Shown piece after piece: positions 12,496-26,768 of a stretch of DNA of 64,000 bases. The stretch's first letter is position 1; every line of letters starts with the position of its first letter. Source of the DNA: Actinernus sp. WN-2022 (Eukaryota; Cnidaria; Anthozoa; Actiniaria; Actinernidae); assembly GCA_030867875.1 (NCBI GenBank), contig JAOWCC010000936.1, forward strand, positions 16,748,095 to 16,812,094, written 5' to 3'. The notes under the pieces were generated by a model, which was not told the origin of the DNA, did no database searches, and saw only the letters and a program-made list of their open reading frames with translations. The translations under genes and the position numbers were made by a program.

Positions 12496-13177
12496 CTCAA
12501 GCATGTTAAGGCCTGGTTCATTTAAGGGAAAATAGATGTACGTTAAAAAATGTTTTCTGACAGAAAAAACAGTTTAAACAAAAACTAATTACACCGTAAT
12601 ACTAATATCAACTTCCTTAATTTGTTAAGTGGATGGCTGTCGTATCACGTGATCGATGACGTCATAATTATATAAAATCGTTTAAGTGAAATGCGGCTGC
12701 GACGATAACATATGAATATAAAGTAACCCTGCTAAAACATTACTCCTCCCGCAGTGTTTCCGATCACGCTTAGAAAACATGACTATCATGTAAAGATAAG
12801 GAGATATTAAGGGTACAAAAAGTCACGTGACCTATTTTGCATATGTTCGCCTTAATTACTCGTTAACGAAACATTGTAGTCATCTTTTCTAAGTTGATTT
12901 AGGTAAAAGGTTTCAACCTTAACTAAACATATCCACTCATCATCCTAGCTGTTTTAAACTCGGAGCCGCGTTTTTGATTTACTGATTTCGTGTTCTAAGT
13001 CACGTGACTGACCACGTGACACGTTTTACTACACACAGACCACTTAAGGTAGTCAAGAATGACGATACCTATTATCGTGAGAAATTTGGCGTACTTACCA
13101 TACTAGGCTGTGCTGAAATAAGGAAAACAGTTTTTACCAAAAAATTGACCCCTGAACCAGGCCTTAACATGCTTGAG
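12496..13177. mobile_element. 682-bp TIR transposon, copy 2
   Basis: This copy appears identical to copy 1 in the same satellite context (offset 4073), with TA on both sides. It was multiplied with its flanks by segmental duplication, not by a new transposition. Confidence 0.92.
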
Positions 13178-13303
13178 TATGCTTCAAAATGATCTCAAAC
13201 AATCTCCTGTTAGCTTCAGAACATGAATGGATTAAGTTGGAGAAAGAATTGAACAAAAAATCAACATAATTCAAAAATGGTCAAATCTGGATTTCTTAGC
13301 CAG

Positions 13304-13543
13304 TGTCTATCCTTCATAACACACACCTGAATATCTGCTTCCTTTCTCGACACCTTCATAACACGTACCTCAATATCTTCCTGTCTCCACACATCAGAAG
13401 CAGTGTCTATCTTGTTTAGATGAGTTACGTTGTCAGGTCACAGGAACTCCATGGCCAGTGGGTACATATCCTATCGAGATATCGATATCGTTTAGAAGTT
13501 TATTCTGCATTTAAGGTACCGACCATTATGATAATTAGTAGAG
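13304..13543 (+). repeat. 240-bp insertion, copy 7
   Basis: This copy lies right of the second transposon. It has the CCAGTGGG variant and the left flank GGATTTCTTAGCC, both shared with copy 12. Confidence 0.9.
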
Positions 13544-14364
13544 ACCGGGTAGGCAAATAATCTTGGATTTCTTACAAAAATAAAAAAACACTCGATATGC
13601 TTCAAAATGATCTCAAACAATCTCCTGGTAGCTTCAGAACATGAATGGATTAAGTTGGAGAAAGAATTGAAGAAAAAATTAACATCATCAAAAATGGTCA
13701 AATCTGGATTTCTGACAAAAACTAAAAACCACTCGATAATGCTTCAAAATGATATCAAACAATCTCCTGTTAGCTTCAGAACATGAATGGATTAAGTTGG
13801 AGAAAGAATTGAACAAAAAATCAACATCTTCAAAAAATGGTCAAATCTGGATATTTTTTGCCAGACCGGGTAGGCGAAAAATCTTGGATTTCTGACAAAA
13901 ATAAAAAAACACTCAATATGCTTCAAAATGATATCAAACAATCTCCTGTCAGCTTCAGAACATGAATGGATTAAGTTGGAGAAAGAATTGAACAAAAAAT
14001 CAACATCTTCAAAAAATGGTCAAATCTGGATATTTTTTGCCAGACCGGGTAGGCGAAAAGTCTTGGATTTCTGACAAAAATAAAAAAACCACTCAATATG
14101 CTTCAAAATGATCTCAAACAATCTCCTGTTAGCTTCTGAATATCAATGGATTAAGTTGGAGAAAGAATTGAAGTAAAAATTAACATCTTCAAAAAATGGT
14201 CAAATCTGGATTTCTGACAAAAATAAAAAAACACTCAATATGCTTCAAAATGATATCAAACAATCTCCTGTTAGCTTCAGAACATGAATGGATTAAGTTG
14301 GAGAAAGAATTGAACAAAAAATGAACATAATTCAAAAATGGTCAAATCTGGATTTTTTAGCCAG

Positions 14365-14604
14365 TGTCTATCCTTCATAACACACACCTGAATATCTGCT
14401 TCCTTTCTCGACACCTTCATAACACGTACCTCAATATCTTCCTGTCTCCACACATCAGAAGCAGTGTCTATCTTGTTTAGATGAGTTACGTTGTCAGGTC
14501 ACAGGAACTCCATGGCCAGTAGGTACATATCCTATCGAGATATCGATATCGTTTAGAAGTTTATTCTGCATTTAAGGTACCGACCATTATGATAATTAGT
14601 AGAG
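14365..14604 (+). repeat. 240-bp insertion, copy 8
   Basis: This copy lies 4073 bp after copy 5 and matches copy 13 at offset 8495. Confidence 0.9.
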
Positions 14605-16779
14605 ACCGGGTAGGCAAATAATCTTGGATTTCTTACAAAAATAAAAAAACACTCAATATGCTTCAAAATGATCTCAAACAATCTCCTGGTAGCTTCAGAA
14701 CATGAATGGATTAAGTTGGAGAAAGAATTGAAGTAAAAATTAACATCATCAAAAATGGTCAAATCGGATTTTTGATTTCTGACAAAAACTAAAAACCACT
14801 CGATAATGCTTCAAAATGATATCAAACAATCTCCTGTTAGCTTCAGAACATGAATGGATTAAGTTGGAGAAAGAATTGAACAAAAAATCAACATCTTCAA
14901 AAAATGGTCAAATCTGGATATTTTTTGCCAGACCGGGTAGGCGAAAAGTCTTGGATTTCTGACAAAAATAAAAAAAACACTCAATATGCTTCAAAATGAT
15001 CTCAAACAATCTCCTGTTAGCTTCTGAACATCAATGGATTAAGTTGGAGAAAGAATTGAAGTAAAAATTAACATCATCAAAAATGTTCAAATCTGGCTTT
15101 TTGATTTCTGACAAAAACTAAAAACCACTCGATAATGCTTCAAAATGATATCAAACAATCTCCTGTTAGCTTCAGAACATGAATGGATTAAGTTGGAGAA
15201 AGAATTGAACAAAAAATCAACATCTTCAAAAAATGGTCAAATCTGAATATTTTTTGCCAGACCGGGTAGGCGAAAAATCTTGGATTTCTGACAAAAATAA
15301 AAAAAACACTCACTATGCTTCAAAATGATCTCAAACAATCTCCTGTTAGCTTCTGAACATCAATGGATTAAGTTGGAGAAAGAATTGAACAAAAAATCAA
15401 CATCTTCAAAAAATGGTCAAATCTGAATATTTTTTGCCAGACCGGGTAGGCGAAAAATCTTGGATTTCTGACAAAAATAAAAAAAACACTCACTATGCTT
15501 CAAAATGATCTCAAACAATCTCCTGTTAGCTTCTGAACATCAATGGATTAAGTTGGAGAAAGAATTGAAGTAAAAAGTAACATCATCAAAAATGTTCAAA
15601 TCTGGATTTTTGATTTCTAACAAAAACTAAAAACCACTCGATAATGCTTCAAAATGATATCAAACAATCTCCTGTTAGCTTCAGAACATGAATGGATTAA
15701 GTTGGAGAAAGAATTGAACAAAAAATCAACATCTTCAAAAAATGGTCAAATCTGGATATTTTTTGCCAGACCGGGTAGGCGAAAAATCTTGGATTTCTGA
15801 CAAAAATAAAAAAAACACTCAATATGCTTCAAAATGATATCAAACAATCTCCTGTTAGCTTCAGAACATGAATGGATTAAGTTGGAGAAAGAATTGAACA
15901 AAAAATCAACATCTTCAAAAAATGGTCAAATCTGAATATTTTTTGCCAGACCGGGTAGGCGAAAAATCTTGGATTTCTGACAAAAATAAAAAAAACACTC
16001 ACTATGCTTCAAAATGATCTCAAACAATCTCCTGTTAGCTTCTGAACATCAATGGATTAAGTTGGAGAAAGAATTGAACAAAAAATCAACATCTTCAAAA
16101 AATGGTCAAATCTGAATATTTTTTGCCAGACCGGGTAGGCGAAAAATCTTGGATTTCTGACAAAAATAAAAAAAACACTCACTATGCTTCAAAATGATCT
16201 CAAACAATCTCCTGTTAGCTTCTGAACATCAATGGATTAAGTTGGAGAAAGAATTGAAGTAAAAATTAACATCATCAAAAATGTTCAAATCTGGATTTTT
16301 GATTTCTAACAAAAACTAAAAACCACTCGATAATGCTTCAAAATGATATCAAACAATCTCCTGTTAGCTTCAGAACATGAATGGATTAAGTTGGAGAAAG
16401 AATTGAACAAAAAATCAACATCTTCAAAAAATGGTCAAATCTGGATATTTTTTGCCAGACCGGGTAGGCGAAAAATCTTGGATTTCTGACAAAAATAAAA
16501 AAAACACTCAATATGCTTCAAAATGATCTCAAACAATCTCCTGTTAGCTTCTGAATATCAATGGATTAAGTTGGAGAAAGAATTGAAGTAAAAATTAACA
16601 TCTTCAAAAAATGGTCAAATCTGGATTTCTGACAAAAATAAAAAAACACTCAATATGCTTCAAAATGATATCAAACAATCTCCTGTTAGCTTCAGAACAT
16701 GAATGGATTAAGTTGGAGAAAGAATTGAACAAAAAATCAACATAATTCAAAAATGGTCAAATCTGGATTTTTTAGCCAG

Positions 16780-17019
16780 TGTCTATCCTTCATAACACAC
16801 ACCTGAATATCTGCTTCCTTTCTCGACACCTTCATAACACGTACCTCAATATCTTCCTGTCTCCACACATCAGAAGCAGTGTCTATCTTGTTTAGATGAG
16901 TTACGTTGTCAGGTCACAGGAACTCCATGGCCAGTAGGTACATATCCTATCGAGATATCGATATCGTTTAGAAGTTTATTCTGCATTTAAGGTACCGACC
17001 ATTATGATAATTAGTAGAG
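16780..17019 (+). repeat. 240-bp insertion, copy 9
   Basis: This is the last insertion of block A. It is followed by the run of 141-bp monomers. Confidence 0.9.
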
Positions 17020-17075
17020 ACCGGGTAGGCAAATAATCTTGGATTTCTTACAAAAATAAAAAAACACTCAATATG

Positions 17076-17216
17076 CTTCAAAATGATCTCAAACAATCTC
17101 CTGGTAGCTTCAGAACATGAATGGATTAAGTTGGAGAAAGAATTGAAGAAAAAATTAACATCATCAAAAATGGTCAAATCTGGATTTCTGACAAAAATAA
17201 AAAAACACTCAATATG
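17076..17216 (+). repeat. Shortest satellite monomer (type XS, 141 bp), representative
   Basis: The monomers around 17076-17216, 17400-17680 and 24880-25490 are 141 bp long. They look like L monomers in which the segment between TCTGGAT and CTTGGATTTCTGAC was removed, consistent with deletion between the two short TGGAT direct repeats. Because 141 is divisible by three, runs of XS copies stay open in one frame on each strand, which makes misleading repeat peptides. Confidence 0.9.
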
Positions 17217-18780
17217 CTTCAAAATGATCTCAAACAATCTCCTGTTAGCTTCACAACATGAATGGATTAAGTTGGAGAAAGAATTGAACAAAAAATCAAC
17301 ATCTTCAAAAAATGGTCAAATCTGAATATTTTTTGCCAGACCGGGTAGGCGAAAAATCTTGGATTTCTGACAAAAATAAAAAAAAACCTCAATATGCTTC
17401 AAAATGATCTCAAACAATCTCCTGGTAGCTTCTGAACATCAATGGATTAAGTTGGAGAAAGAATTGAAGAAAAAATTAACATCATCAAAAATGGTCAAAT
17501 CTGGATTTCTGACAAAAATAAAAAAACACTCAATATGCTTCAAAATGATCTCAAACAATCTCCTGGTAGCTTCAGAACATGAATGGATTAAGTTGGAGAA
17601 AGAATTGAAGAAAAAATTAACATCATCAAAAATGGTCAAATCTGGATTTCTGACAAAAATAAAAAAACACTCACTATGCTTCAAAATGATCTCAAACAAT
17701 CTCCTGTTAGCTTCAGAACATGAATGGATTAAGTTGTAGAAAGAATTGAACAAAAAATCAACATCTTCAAAAAATGGTCAAATCTGAATATTTTTTGCCA
17801 GACCGGGTAGGCGAAAAATCTTGGATTTCTGACAAAAATAAAAAAAACACTCACTATGCTTCAAAATGATCTCAAACAATCTCCTGTTAGCTTCTGAACA
17901 TCAATGGATTAAGTTGGAGAAAGAATTGAAGTAAAAATTAACATCATCAAAAATGTTCAAATCTGGATTTTTGATTTCTGACAAAAACTAAAAACCACTC
18001 GATAATGCTTCAAAATGATATCAAACAATCTCCTGTTAGCTTCAGAACATGAATGGATTAAGTTGGAGAAAGAATTGAACAAAAAATCAACATCTTCAAA
18101 AAATGGTCAAATCTGGATATTTTTTGCCAGACCGGGTAGGCGAAAAATCTTGGATTTCTGACAAAAATAAAAAAACCACTCAATATGCTTCAAAATGATC
18201 TCAAACAATCTCCTGTTAGCTTCTGAATATCAATGGATTAAGTTGGAGAAAGAATTGAAGTAAAAATTAACATCATCAAAAATGTTCAAATCTGGATTTT
18301 TGATTTCTGACAAAAACTAAAAACCACTCGATAATGCTTCAAAATGATATCAAACAATCTCCTGTTAGCTTCAGAACATGAATGGATTAAGTTGGAGAAA
18401 GAATTGAACAAAAAATCAACATCTTCAAAAAATGGTCAAATCTGGATATTTTTTGCCAGACCGGGTAGGCGAAAAATCTTGGATTTCTGACAAAAATAAA
18501 AAAACCACTCAATATGCTTCAAAATGATCTCAAACAATCTCCTGTTAGCTTCTGAATATCAATGGATTAAGTTGGAGAAAGAATTGAAGTAAAAATTAAC
18601 ATCTTCAAAAAATGGTCAAATCTGGATTTCTGACAAAAATAAAAAAACACTCAATATGCTTCAAAATGATATCAAACAATCTCCTGTTAGCTTCAGAACA
18701 TGAATGGATTAAGTTGGAGAAAGAATTGAACAAAAAATCAACATAATTCAAAAATGGTCAAATCTGGATTTTTTAGCCAG

Positions 18781-19020
18781 TGTCTATCCTTCATAACACA
18801 CACCTGAATATCTGCTTCCTTTCTCGACACCTTCATAACACGTACCTCAATATCTTCCTGTCTCCACACATCAGAAGCAGTGTCTATCTTGTTTAGATGA
18901 GTTACGTTGTCAGGTCACAGGAACTCCATGGCCAGTAGGTACATATCCTATCGAGATATCGATATCGTTTAGAAGTTTATTCTGCATTTAAGGTACCGAC
19001 CATTATGATAATTAGTAGAG
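18781..19020 (+). repeat. 240-bp insertion, copy 10
   Basis: This copy opens higher-order block B and matches copy 5 (offset 8489) and copy 15 (offset 7988). Confidence 0.9.
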
Positions 19021-20696
19021 ACCGGGTAGGCAAATAATCTTGGATTTCTTACAAAAATAAAAAAACACTCAATATGCTTCAAAATGATCTCAAACAATCT
19101 CCTGGTAGCTTCAGAACATGAATGGATTAAGTTGGAGAAAGAATTGAAGTAAAAATTAACATCATCAAAAATGGTCAAATCGGATTTTTGATTTCTGACA
19201 AAAACTAAAAACCACTCGATAATGCTTCAAAATGATATCAAACAATCTCCTGTTAGCTTCAGAACATGAATGGATTAAGTTGGAGAAAGAATTGAACAAA
19301 AAATCAACATCTTCAAAATATGGTCAAATCTGGATATTTTTTGCCAGACCGGGTAGGCGAAAAATCTTGGATTTCTTACAAAAATAAAAAAACCACTCAA
19401 TATGCTTCAAAATGATCTCAAACAATCTCCTGTTAGCTTCAGAACATCAATGGATTAAGTTGGAGAAAGAATTGAAGTAAAAATTAACATCTTCAAAAAA
19501 TGGTCAAATCTGAATATTTTTTGCCAGACCGGGTAGGCGAAAAATCTTGGATTTCTGACAAAAATGAAAAAACACTCAATATGCTTCAAAATGATATCAA
19601 ACAATCTCCTGTTAGCTTCAGAACATGAATGGATTAAGTTGGAGAAAGAATTGAATAAAAAAATCAACATCTTCAAAAAATGGTCAAATCTGAATATTTT
19701 TTGCCAGACCGGGTAGGCGAAAAATCTTGGATTTCTGACAAAAATAAAAAAACCACTCAATATGCTTCAAAATGATCTCAAACAATCTCCTGTTAGCTTC
19801 AGAACATCAATGGATTAAGTTGGAGAAAGAATTGAAGTAAAAATTAACATCATCAAAAATGGTCAAATCTGGATTTTTGATTTCTGACAAAAACTAAAAA
19901 CCACTCGATAATGCTTCAAAATGATATCAAACAATCTACTGTTAGCTTCAGAACATGAATGGATTAAGTTGGAGAAAGAATTGAACAAAAAATCAACATC
20001 TTCAAAAAATGGTCAAATCTGCATATTTTTTGCCAGACCGGGTAGGCGAAAAATCTTGGATTTCTGACAAAAATAAAAAAACCACTCAATATGCTTCAAA
20101 ATGATCTCAAACAATCTCCTGTTAGCTTCTGAACATCAATGGATTAAGTTGGAGAAAGAATTGAAGTAAAAATTAACATCATCAAAAATGGTCAAATCTG
20201 GATTTTTGATTTCTGACAAAAACTAAAAACCACTCGATAATGCTTCAAAATGATATCAAACAATCTCCTGTTAGCTTCAGAACATGAATGGTTTAAGTTG
20301 GAGAAAGAATTGAACAAAAAATCAACATCTTCAAAAAATGGTCAAATCTGAATATTTTTTGCCAGACCGGGTAGGCGAAAAATCTTGGATTTCTGACAAA
20401 AATAAAAAAAACCACTCAATATGCTTCAAAATGATCTCAAACAATCTCCTGTTAGCTTCTGAACATCAATGGATTAAGTTGGAGAAAGAATTGAAGTAAA
20501 AATTAACATCATCAAAAATGGTCAAATCTGGCTTTTTGATTTCTGACAAAAACTAAAAACCACTCGATAATGCTTCAAAATGATATCAAACAATCTCCTG
20601 GTAGCTTCAGAACATGAATGGATTAAGTTGGAGAAAGAATTGAAGAAAAAATTAACATCATCAAAAATGGTCAAATCTGGATTTTTTTTTAGCCAG

Positions 20697-20936
20697 TGTC
20701 TATCCTTCATAACACACACCTGAATATCTGCTTCCTTTCTCGACACCTTCATAACACGTACCTCAATATCTTCCTGTCTCCACACATCAGAAGCAGTGTC
20801 TATCTTGTTTAGATGAGTTACGTTGTCAGGTCACAGGAACTCCATGGCCAGTAGGTACATATCCTATCGAGATATCGATATCGTTTAGAAGTTTATTCTG
20901 CATTTAAGGTACCGACCATTATGATAATTAGTAGAG
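20697..20936 (+). repeat. 240-bp insertion, copy 11
   Basis: This copy has the expanded T run at its left flank as in copy 6, and precedes the third transposon copy. Confidence 0.9.
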
Positions 20937-20990
20937 ACCGGGTAGGCAAATAATCTTGGATTTCTTACAAAAATAAAAAAACACTCAATA

Positions 20991-21672
20991 CTCAAGCATG
21001 TTAAGGCCTGGTTCATTTAAGGGAAAATAGATGTACGTTAAAAAATGTTTTCTGACAGAAAAAACAGTTTAAACAAAAACTAATTACACCGTAATACTAA
21101 TATCAACTTCCTTAATTTGTTAAGTGGATGGCTGTCGTATCACGTGATCGATGACGTCATAATTATATAAAATCGTTTAAGTGAAATGCGGCTGCGACGA
21201 TAACATATGAATATAAAGTAACCCTGCTAAAACATTACTCCTCCCGCAGTGTTTCCGATCACGCTTAGAAAACATGACTATCATGTAAAGATAAGGAGAT
21301 ATTAAGGGTACAAAAAGTCACGTGACCTATTTTGCATATGTTCGCCTTAATTACTCGTTAACGAAACATTGTAGTCATCTTTTCTAAGTTGATTTAGGTA
21401 AAAGGTTTCAACCTTAACTAAACATATCCACTCATCATCCTAGCTGTTTTAAACTCGGAGCCGCGTTTTTGATTTACTGATTTCGTGTTCTAAGTCACGT
21501 GACTGACCACGTGACACGTTTTACTACACACAGACCACTTAAGGTAGTCAAGAATGACGATACCTATTATCGTGAGAAATTTGGCGTACTTACCATACTA
21601 GGCTGTGCTGAAATAAGGAAAACAGTTTTTACCAAAAAATTGACCCCTGAACCAGGCCTTAACATGCTTGAG
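20991..21672. mobile_element. 682-bp TIR transposon, copy 3
   Basis: This copy has the same element and the same flanks at offset 8495 from copy 2, again with TA target duplication. I saw no obvious differences from the other two copies by eye. Confidence 0.92.
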
Positions 21673-21798
21673 TATGCTTCAAAATGATCTCAAACAATCT
21701 CCTGTTAGCTTCAGAACATGAATGGATTAAGTTGGAGAAAGAATTGAACAAAAAATCAACATAATTCAAAAATGGTCAAATCTGGATTTCTTAGCCAG

Positions 21799-22038
21799 TG
21801 TCTATCCTTCATAACACACACCTGAATATCTGCTTCCTTTCTCGACACCTTCATAACACGTACCTCAATATCTTCCTGTCTCCACACATCAGAAGCAGTG
21901 TCTATCTTGTTTAGATGAGTTACGTTGTCAGGTCACAGGAACTCCATGGCCAGTGGGTACATATCCTATCGAGATATCGATATCGTTTAGAAGTTTATTC
22001 TGCATTTAAGGTACCGACCATTATGATAATTAGTAGAG
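21799..22038 (+). repeat. 240-bp insertion, copy 12
   Basis: This copy lies right of the third transposon and has the same CCAGTGGG variant as copies 4 and 7. Confidence 0.9.
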
Positions 22039-22859
22039 ACCGGGTAGGCAAATAATCTTGGATTTCTTACAAAAATAAAAAAACACTCGATATGCTTCAA
22101 AATGATCTCAAACAATCTCCTGGTAGCTTCAGAACATGAATGGATTAAGTTGGAGAAAGAATTGAAGAAAAAATTAACATCATCAAAAATGGTCAAATCT
22201 GGATTTCTGACAAAAACTAAAAACCACTCGATAATGCTTCAAAATGATATCAAACAATCTCCTGTTAGCTTCAGAACATGAATGGATTAAGTTGGAGAAA
22301 GAATTGAACAAAAAATCAACATCTTCAAAAAATGGTCAAATCTGGATATTTTTTGCCAGACCGGGTAGGCGAAAAATCTTGGATTTCTGACAAAAATAAA
22401 AAAACACTCAATATGCTTCAAAATGATATCAAACAATCTCCTGTCAGCTTCAGAACATGAATGGATTAAGTTGGAGAAAGAATTGAACAAAAAATCAACA
22501 TCTTCAAAAAATGGTCAAATCTGGATATTTTTTGCCAGACCGGGTAGGCGAAAAGTCTTGGATTTCTGACAAAAATAAAAAAACCACTCAATATGCTTCA
22601 AAATGATCTCAAACAATCTCCTGTTAGCTTCTGAATATCAATGGATTAAGTTGGAGAAAGAATTGAAGTAAAAATTAACATCTTCAAAAAATGGTCAAAT
22701 CTGGATTTCTGACAAAAATAAAAAAACACTCAATATGCTTCAAAATGATATCAAACAATCTCCTGTTAGCTTCAGAACATGAATGGATTAAGTTGGAGAA
22801 AGAATTGAACAAAAAATGAACATAATTCAAAAATGGTCAAATCTGGATTTTTTAGCCAG

Positions 22860-23099
22860 TGTCTATCCTTCATAACACACACCTGAATATCTGCTTCCTT
22901 TCTCGACACCTTCATAACACGTACCTCAATATCTTCCTGTCTCCACACATCAGAAGCAGTGTCTATCTTGTTTAGATGAGTTACGTTGTCAGGTCACAGG
23001 AACTCCATGGCCAGTAGGTACATATCCTATCGAGATATCGATATCGTTTAGAAGTTTATTCTGCATTTAAGGTACCGACCATTATGATAATTAGTAGAG
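22860..23099 (+). repeat. 240-bp insertion, copy 13
   Basis: This copy matches copy 8 at offset 8495 and is preceded by the AAAAAATGAACATAATTC monomer variant. Confidence 0.9.
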
Positions 23100-24587
23100 A
23101 CCGGGTAGGCAAATAATCTTGGATTTCTTACAAAAATAAAAAAACACTCAATATGCTTCAAAATGATCTCAAACAATCTCCTGGTAGCTTCAGAACATGA
23201 ATGGATTAAGTTGGAGAAAGAATTGAAGTAAAAATTAACATCATCAAAAATGGTCAAATCGGATTTTTGATTTCTGACAAAAACTAAAAACCACTCGATA
23301 ATGCTTCAAAATGATATCAAACAATCTCCTGTTAGCTTCAGAACATGAATGGATTAAGTTGGAGAAAGAATTGAACAAAAAATCAACATCTTCAAAAAAT
23401 GGTCAAATCTGGATATTTTTTGCCAGACCGGGTAGGCGAAAAGTCTTGGATTTCTGACAAAAATAAAAAAAAACACTCAATATGCTTCAAAATGATCTCA
23501 AACAATCTCCTGTTAGCTTCTGAACATCAATGGATTAAGTTGGAGAAAGAATTGAAGTAAAAATTAACATCATCAAAAATGTTCAAATCTGGCTTTTTGA
23601 TTTCTGACAAAAACTAAAAACCACTCGATAATGCTTCAAAATGATATCAAACAATCTCCTGTTAGCTTCAGAACATGAATGGATTAAGTTGGAGAAAGAA
23701 TTGAACAAAAAAATCAACATCTTCAAAAAATGGTCAAATCTGAATATTTTTTGCCAGACCGGGTAGGCGAAAAATCTTGGATTTCTGACAAAAATAAAAA
23801 AAACACTCACTATGCTTCAAAATGATCTCAAACAATCTCCTGTTAGCTTCTGAACATCAATGGATTAAGTTGGAGAAAGAATTGAACAAAAAATCAACAT
23901 CTTCAAAAAATGGTCAAATCTGAATATTTTTTGCCAGACCGGGTAGGCGAAAAATCTTGGATTTCTGACAAAAATAAAAAAAACACTCACTATGCTTCAA
24001 AATGATCTCAAACAATCTCCTGTTAGCTTCTGAACATCAATGGATTAAGTTGGAGAAAGAATTGAAGTAAAAATTAACATCATCAAAAATGTTCAAATCT
24101 GGATTTTTGATTTCTAACAAAAACTAAAAACCACTCGATAATGCTTCAAAATGATATCAAACAATCTCCTGTTAGCTTCAGAACATGAATGGATTAAGTT
24201 GGAGAAAGAATTGAACAAAAAATCAACATCTTCAAAAAATGGTCAAATCTGGATATTTTTTGCCAGACCGGGTAGGCGAAAAATCTTGGATTTCTGACAA
24301 AAATAAAAAAAACACTCAATATGCTTCAAAATGATCTCAAACAATCTCCTGTTAGCTTCTGAATATCAATGGATTAAGTTGGAGAAAGAATTGAAGTAAA
24401 AATTAACATCTTCAAAAAATGGTCAAATCTGGATTTCTGACAAAAATAAAAAAACACTCAATATGCTTCAAAATGATATCAAACAATCTCCTGTTAGCTT
24501 CAGAACATGAATGGATTAAGTTGGAGAAAGAATTGAACAAAAAATGAACATAATTCAAAAATGGTCAAATCTGGATTTTTTAGCCAG

Positions 24588-24827
24588 TGTCTATCCTTCA
24601 TAACACACACCTGAATATCTGCTTCCTTTCTCGACACCTTCATAACACGTACCTCAATATCTTCCTGTCTCCACACATCAGAAGCAGTGTCTATCTTGTT
24701 TAGATGAGTTACGTTGTCAGGTCACAGGAACTCCATGGCCAGTAGGTACATATCCTATCGAGATATCGATATCGTTTAGAAGTTTATTCTGCATTTAAGG
24801 TACCGACCATTATGATAATTAGTAGAG
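24588..24827 (+). repeat. 240-bp insertion, copy 14
   Basis: This copy corresponds to copy 9 at offset 7808. The shorter offset marks the monomer loss in block B. Confidence 0.9.
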
Positions 24828-26768
24828 ACCGGGTAGGCAAATAATCTTGGATTTCTTACAAAAAATAAAAAACACTCAATATGCTTCAAAATGATCTCAA
24901 ACAATCTCCTGGTAGCTTCAGAACATGAATGGATTAAGTTGGAGAAAGAATTGAAGAAAAAATTAACATCATCAAAAATGGTCAAATCTGGATTTCTGAC
25001 AAAAATAAAAAAACACTCAATATGCTTCAAAATGATCTCAAACAATCTCCTGTTAGCTTCACAACATGAATGGATTAAGTTGGAGAAAGAATTGAACAAA
25101 AAATCAACATCTTCAAAAAATGGTCAAATCTGAATATTTTTTGCCAGACCGGGTAGGCGAAAAATCTTGGATTTCTGACAAAAATAAAAAAAAACCTCAA
25201 TATGCTTCAAAATGATCTCAAACAATCTCCTGGTAGCTTCTGAACATCAATGGATTAAGTTGGAGAAAGAATTGAAGAAAAAATTAACATCATCAAAAAT
25301 GGTCAAATCTGGATTTCTGACAAAAATAAAAAAACACTCAATATGCTTCAAAATGATCTCAAACAATCTCCTGGTAGCTTCAGAACATGAATGGATTAAG
25401 TTGGAGAAAGAATTGAAGAAAAAATTAACATCATCAAAAATGGTCAAATCTGGATTTCTGACAAAAATAAAAAAACACTCAATATGCTTCAAAATGATCT
25501 CAAACAATCTCCTGTTAGCTTCAGAACATGAATGGATTAAGTTGTAGAAAGAATTGAACAAAAAATCAACATCTTCAAAAAATGGTCAAATCTGAATATT
25601 TTTTGCCAGACCGGGTAGGCGAAAAATTTTGGATTTCTGACAAAAATAAAAAAAACACTCACTATGCTTCAAAATGATCTCAAACAATCTCCTGTTAGCT
25701 TCTGAACATCAATGGATTAAGTTGGAGAAAGAATTGAACAAAAAATCAACATCTTCAAAAAATGGTCAAATCTGAATATTTTTTACCAGACCGGGTAGGC
25801 GAAAAATCTTGGATTTCTGACAAAAATAAAAAAAACACTCACTATGCTTCAAAATGATCTCAAACAATCTCCTGTTAGCTTCTGAACATCAATGGATTAA
25901 GTTGGAGAAAGAATTGAAGTAAAAATTAACATCATCAAAAATGTTCAAATCTGGATTTTTGATTTCTGACAAAAACTAAAAACCACTCGATAATGCTTCA
26001 AAATGATATCAAACAATCTCCTGTTAGCTTCAGAACATGAATGGATTAAGTTGGAGAAAGAATTGAACAAAAAATCAACATCTTCAAAAAATGGTCAAAT
26101 CTGGATATTTTTTGCCAGACCGGGTAGGCGAAAAATCTTGGATTTCTGACAAAAATAAAAAAACCACTCAATATGCTTCAAAATGATCTCAAACAATCTC
26201 CTGTTAGCTTCTGAATATCAATGGATTAAGTTGGAGAAAGAATTGAAGTAAAAATTAACATCATCAAAAATGTTCAAATCTGGATTTTTGATTTCTGACA
26301 AAAACTAAAAACCACTCGATAATGCTTCAAAATGATATCAAACAATCTCCTGTTAGCTTCAGAACATGAATGGATTAAGTTGGAGAAAGAATTGAACAAA
26401 AAATCAACATCTTCAAAAAATGGTCAAATCTGGATATTTTTTGCCAGACCGGGTAGGCGAAAAATCTTGGATTTCTGACAAAAATAAAAAAAACACTCAA
26501 TATGCTTCAAAATGATCTCAAACAATCTCCTGTTAGCTTCTGAATATCAATGGATTAAGTTGGAGAAAGAATTGAAGTAAAAATTAACATCTTCAAAAAA
26601 TGGTCAAATCTGGATTTCTGACAAAAATAAAAAAACACTCAATATGCTTCAAAATGATATCAAACAATCTCCTGTTAGCTTCAGAACATGAATGGATTAA
26701 GTTGGAGAAAGAATTGAACAAAAAATCAACATAATTCAAAAATGGTCAAATCTGGATTTTTTAGCCAG

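Larger units (their letters stand above)
10292..18780 (+). repeat. Large higher-order repeat block A (8489 bp)
   Basis: The block contains five 240-bp insertions (10292, 12202, 13304, 14365, 16780) and one copy of the 682-bp transposon. It is followed directly by block B, which repeats the same order of landmarks at offsets of 8489-8495 bp, dropping to 7808 bp after monomer deletions. The start is set arbitrarily at the first insertion. Confidence 0.87.
18781..26768 (+). repeat. Large higher-order repeat block B (7988 bp)
   Basis: This is the second copy of block A, with insertions at 18781, 20697, 21799, 22860 and 24588 and the third transposon copy. It is about 500 bp shorter than block A: offsets fall from 8495 at 14553/23048 to 7808 at 16968/24776, so several monomers were lost between. 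A third block begins at 26769 and runs into the gap. Confidence 0.87.
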
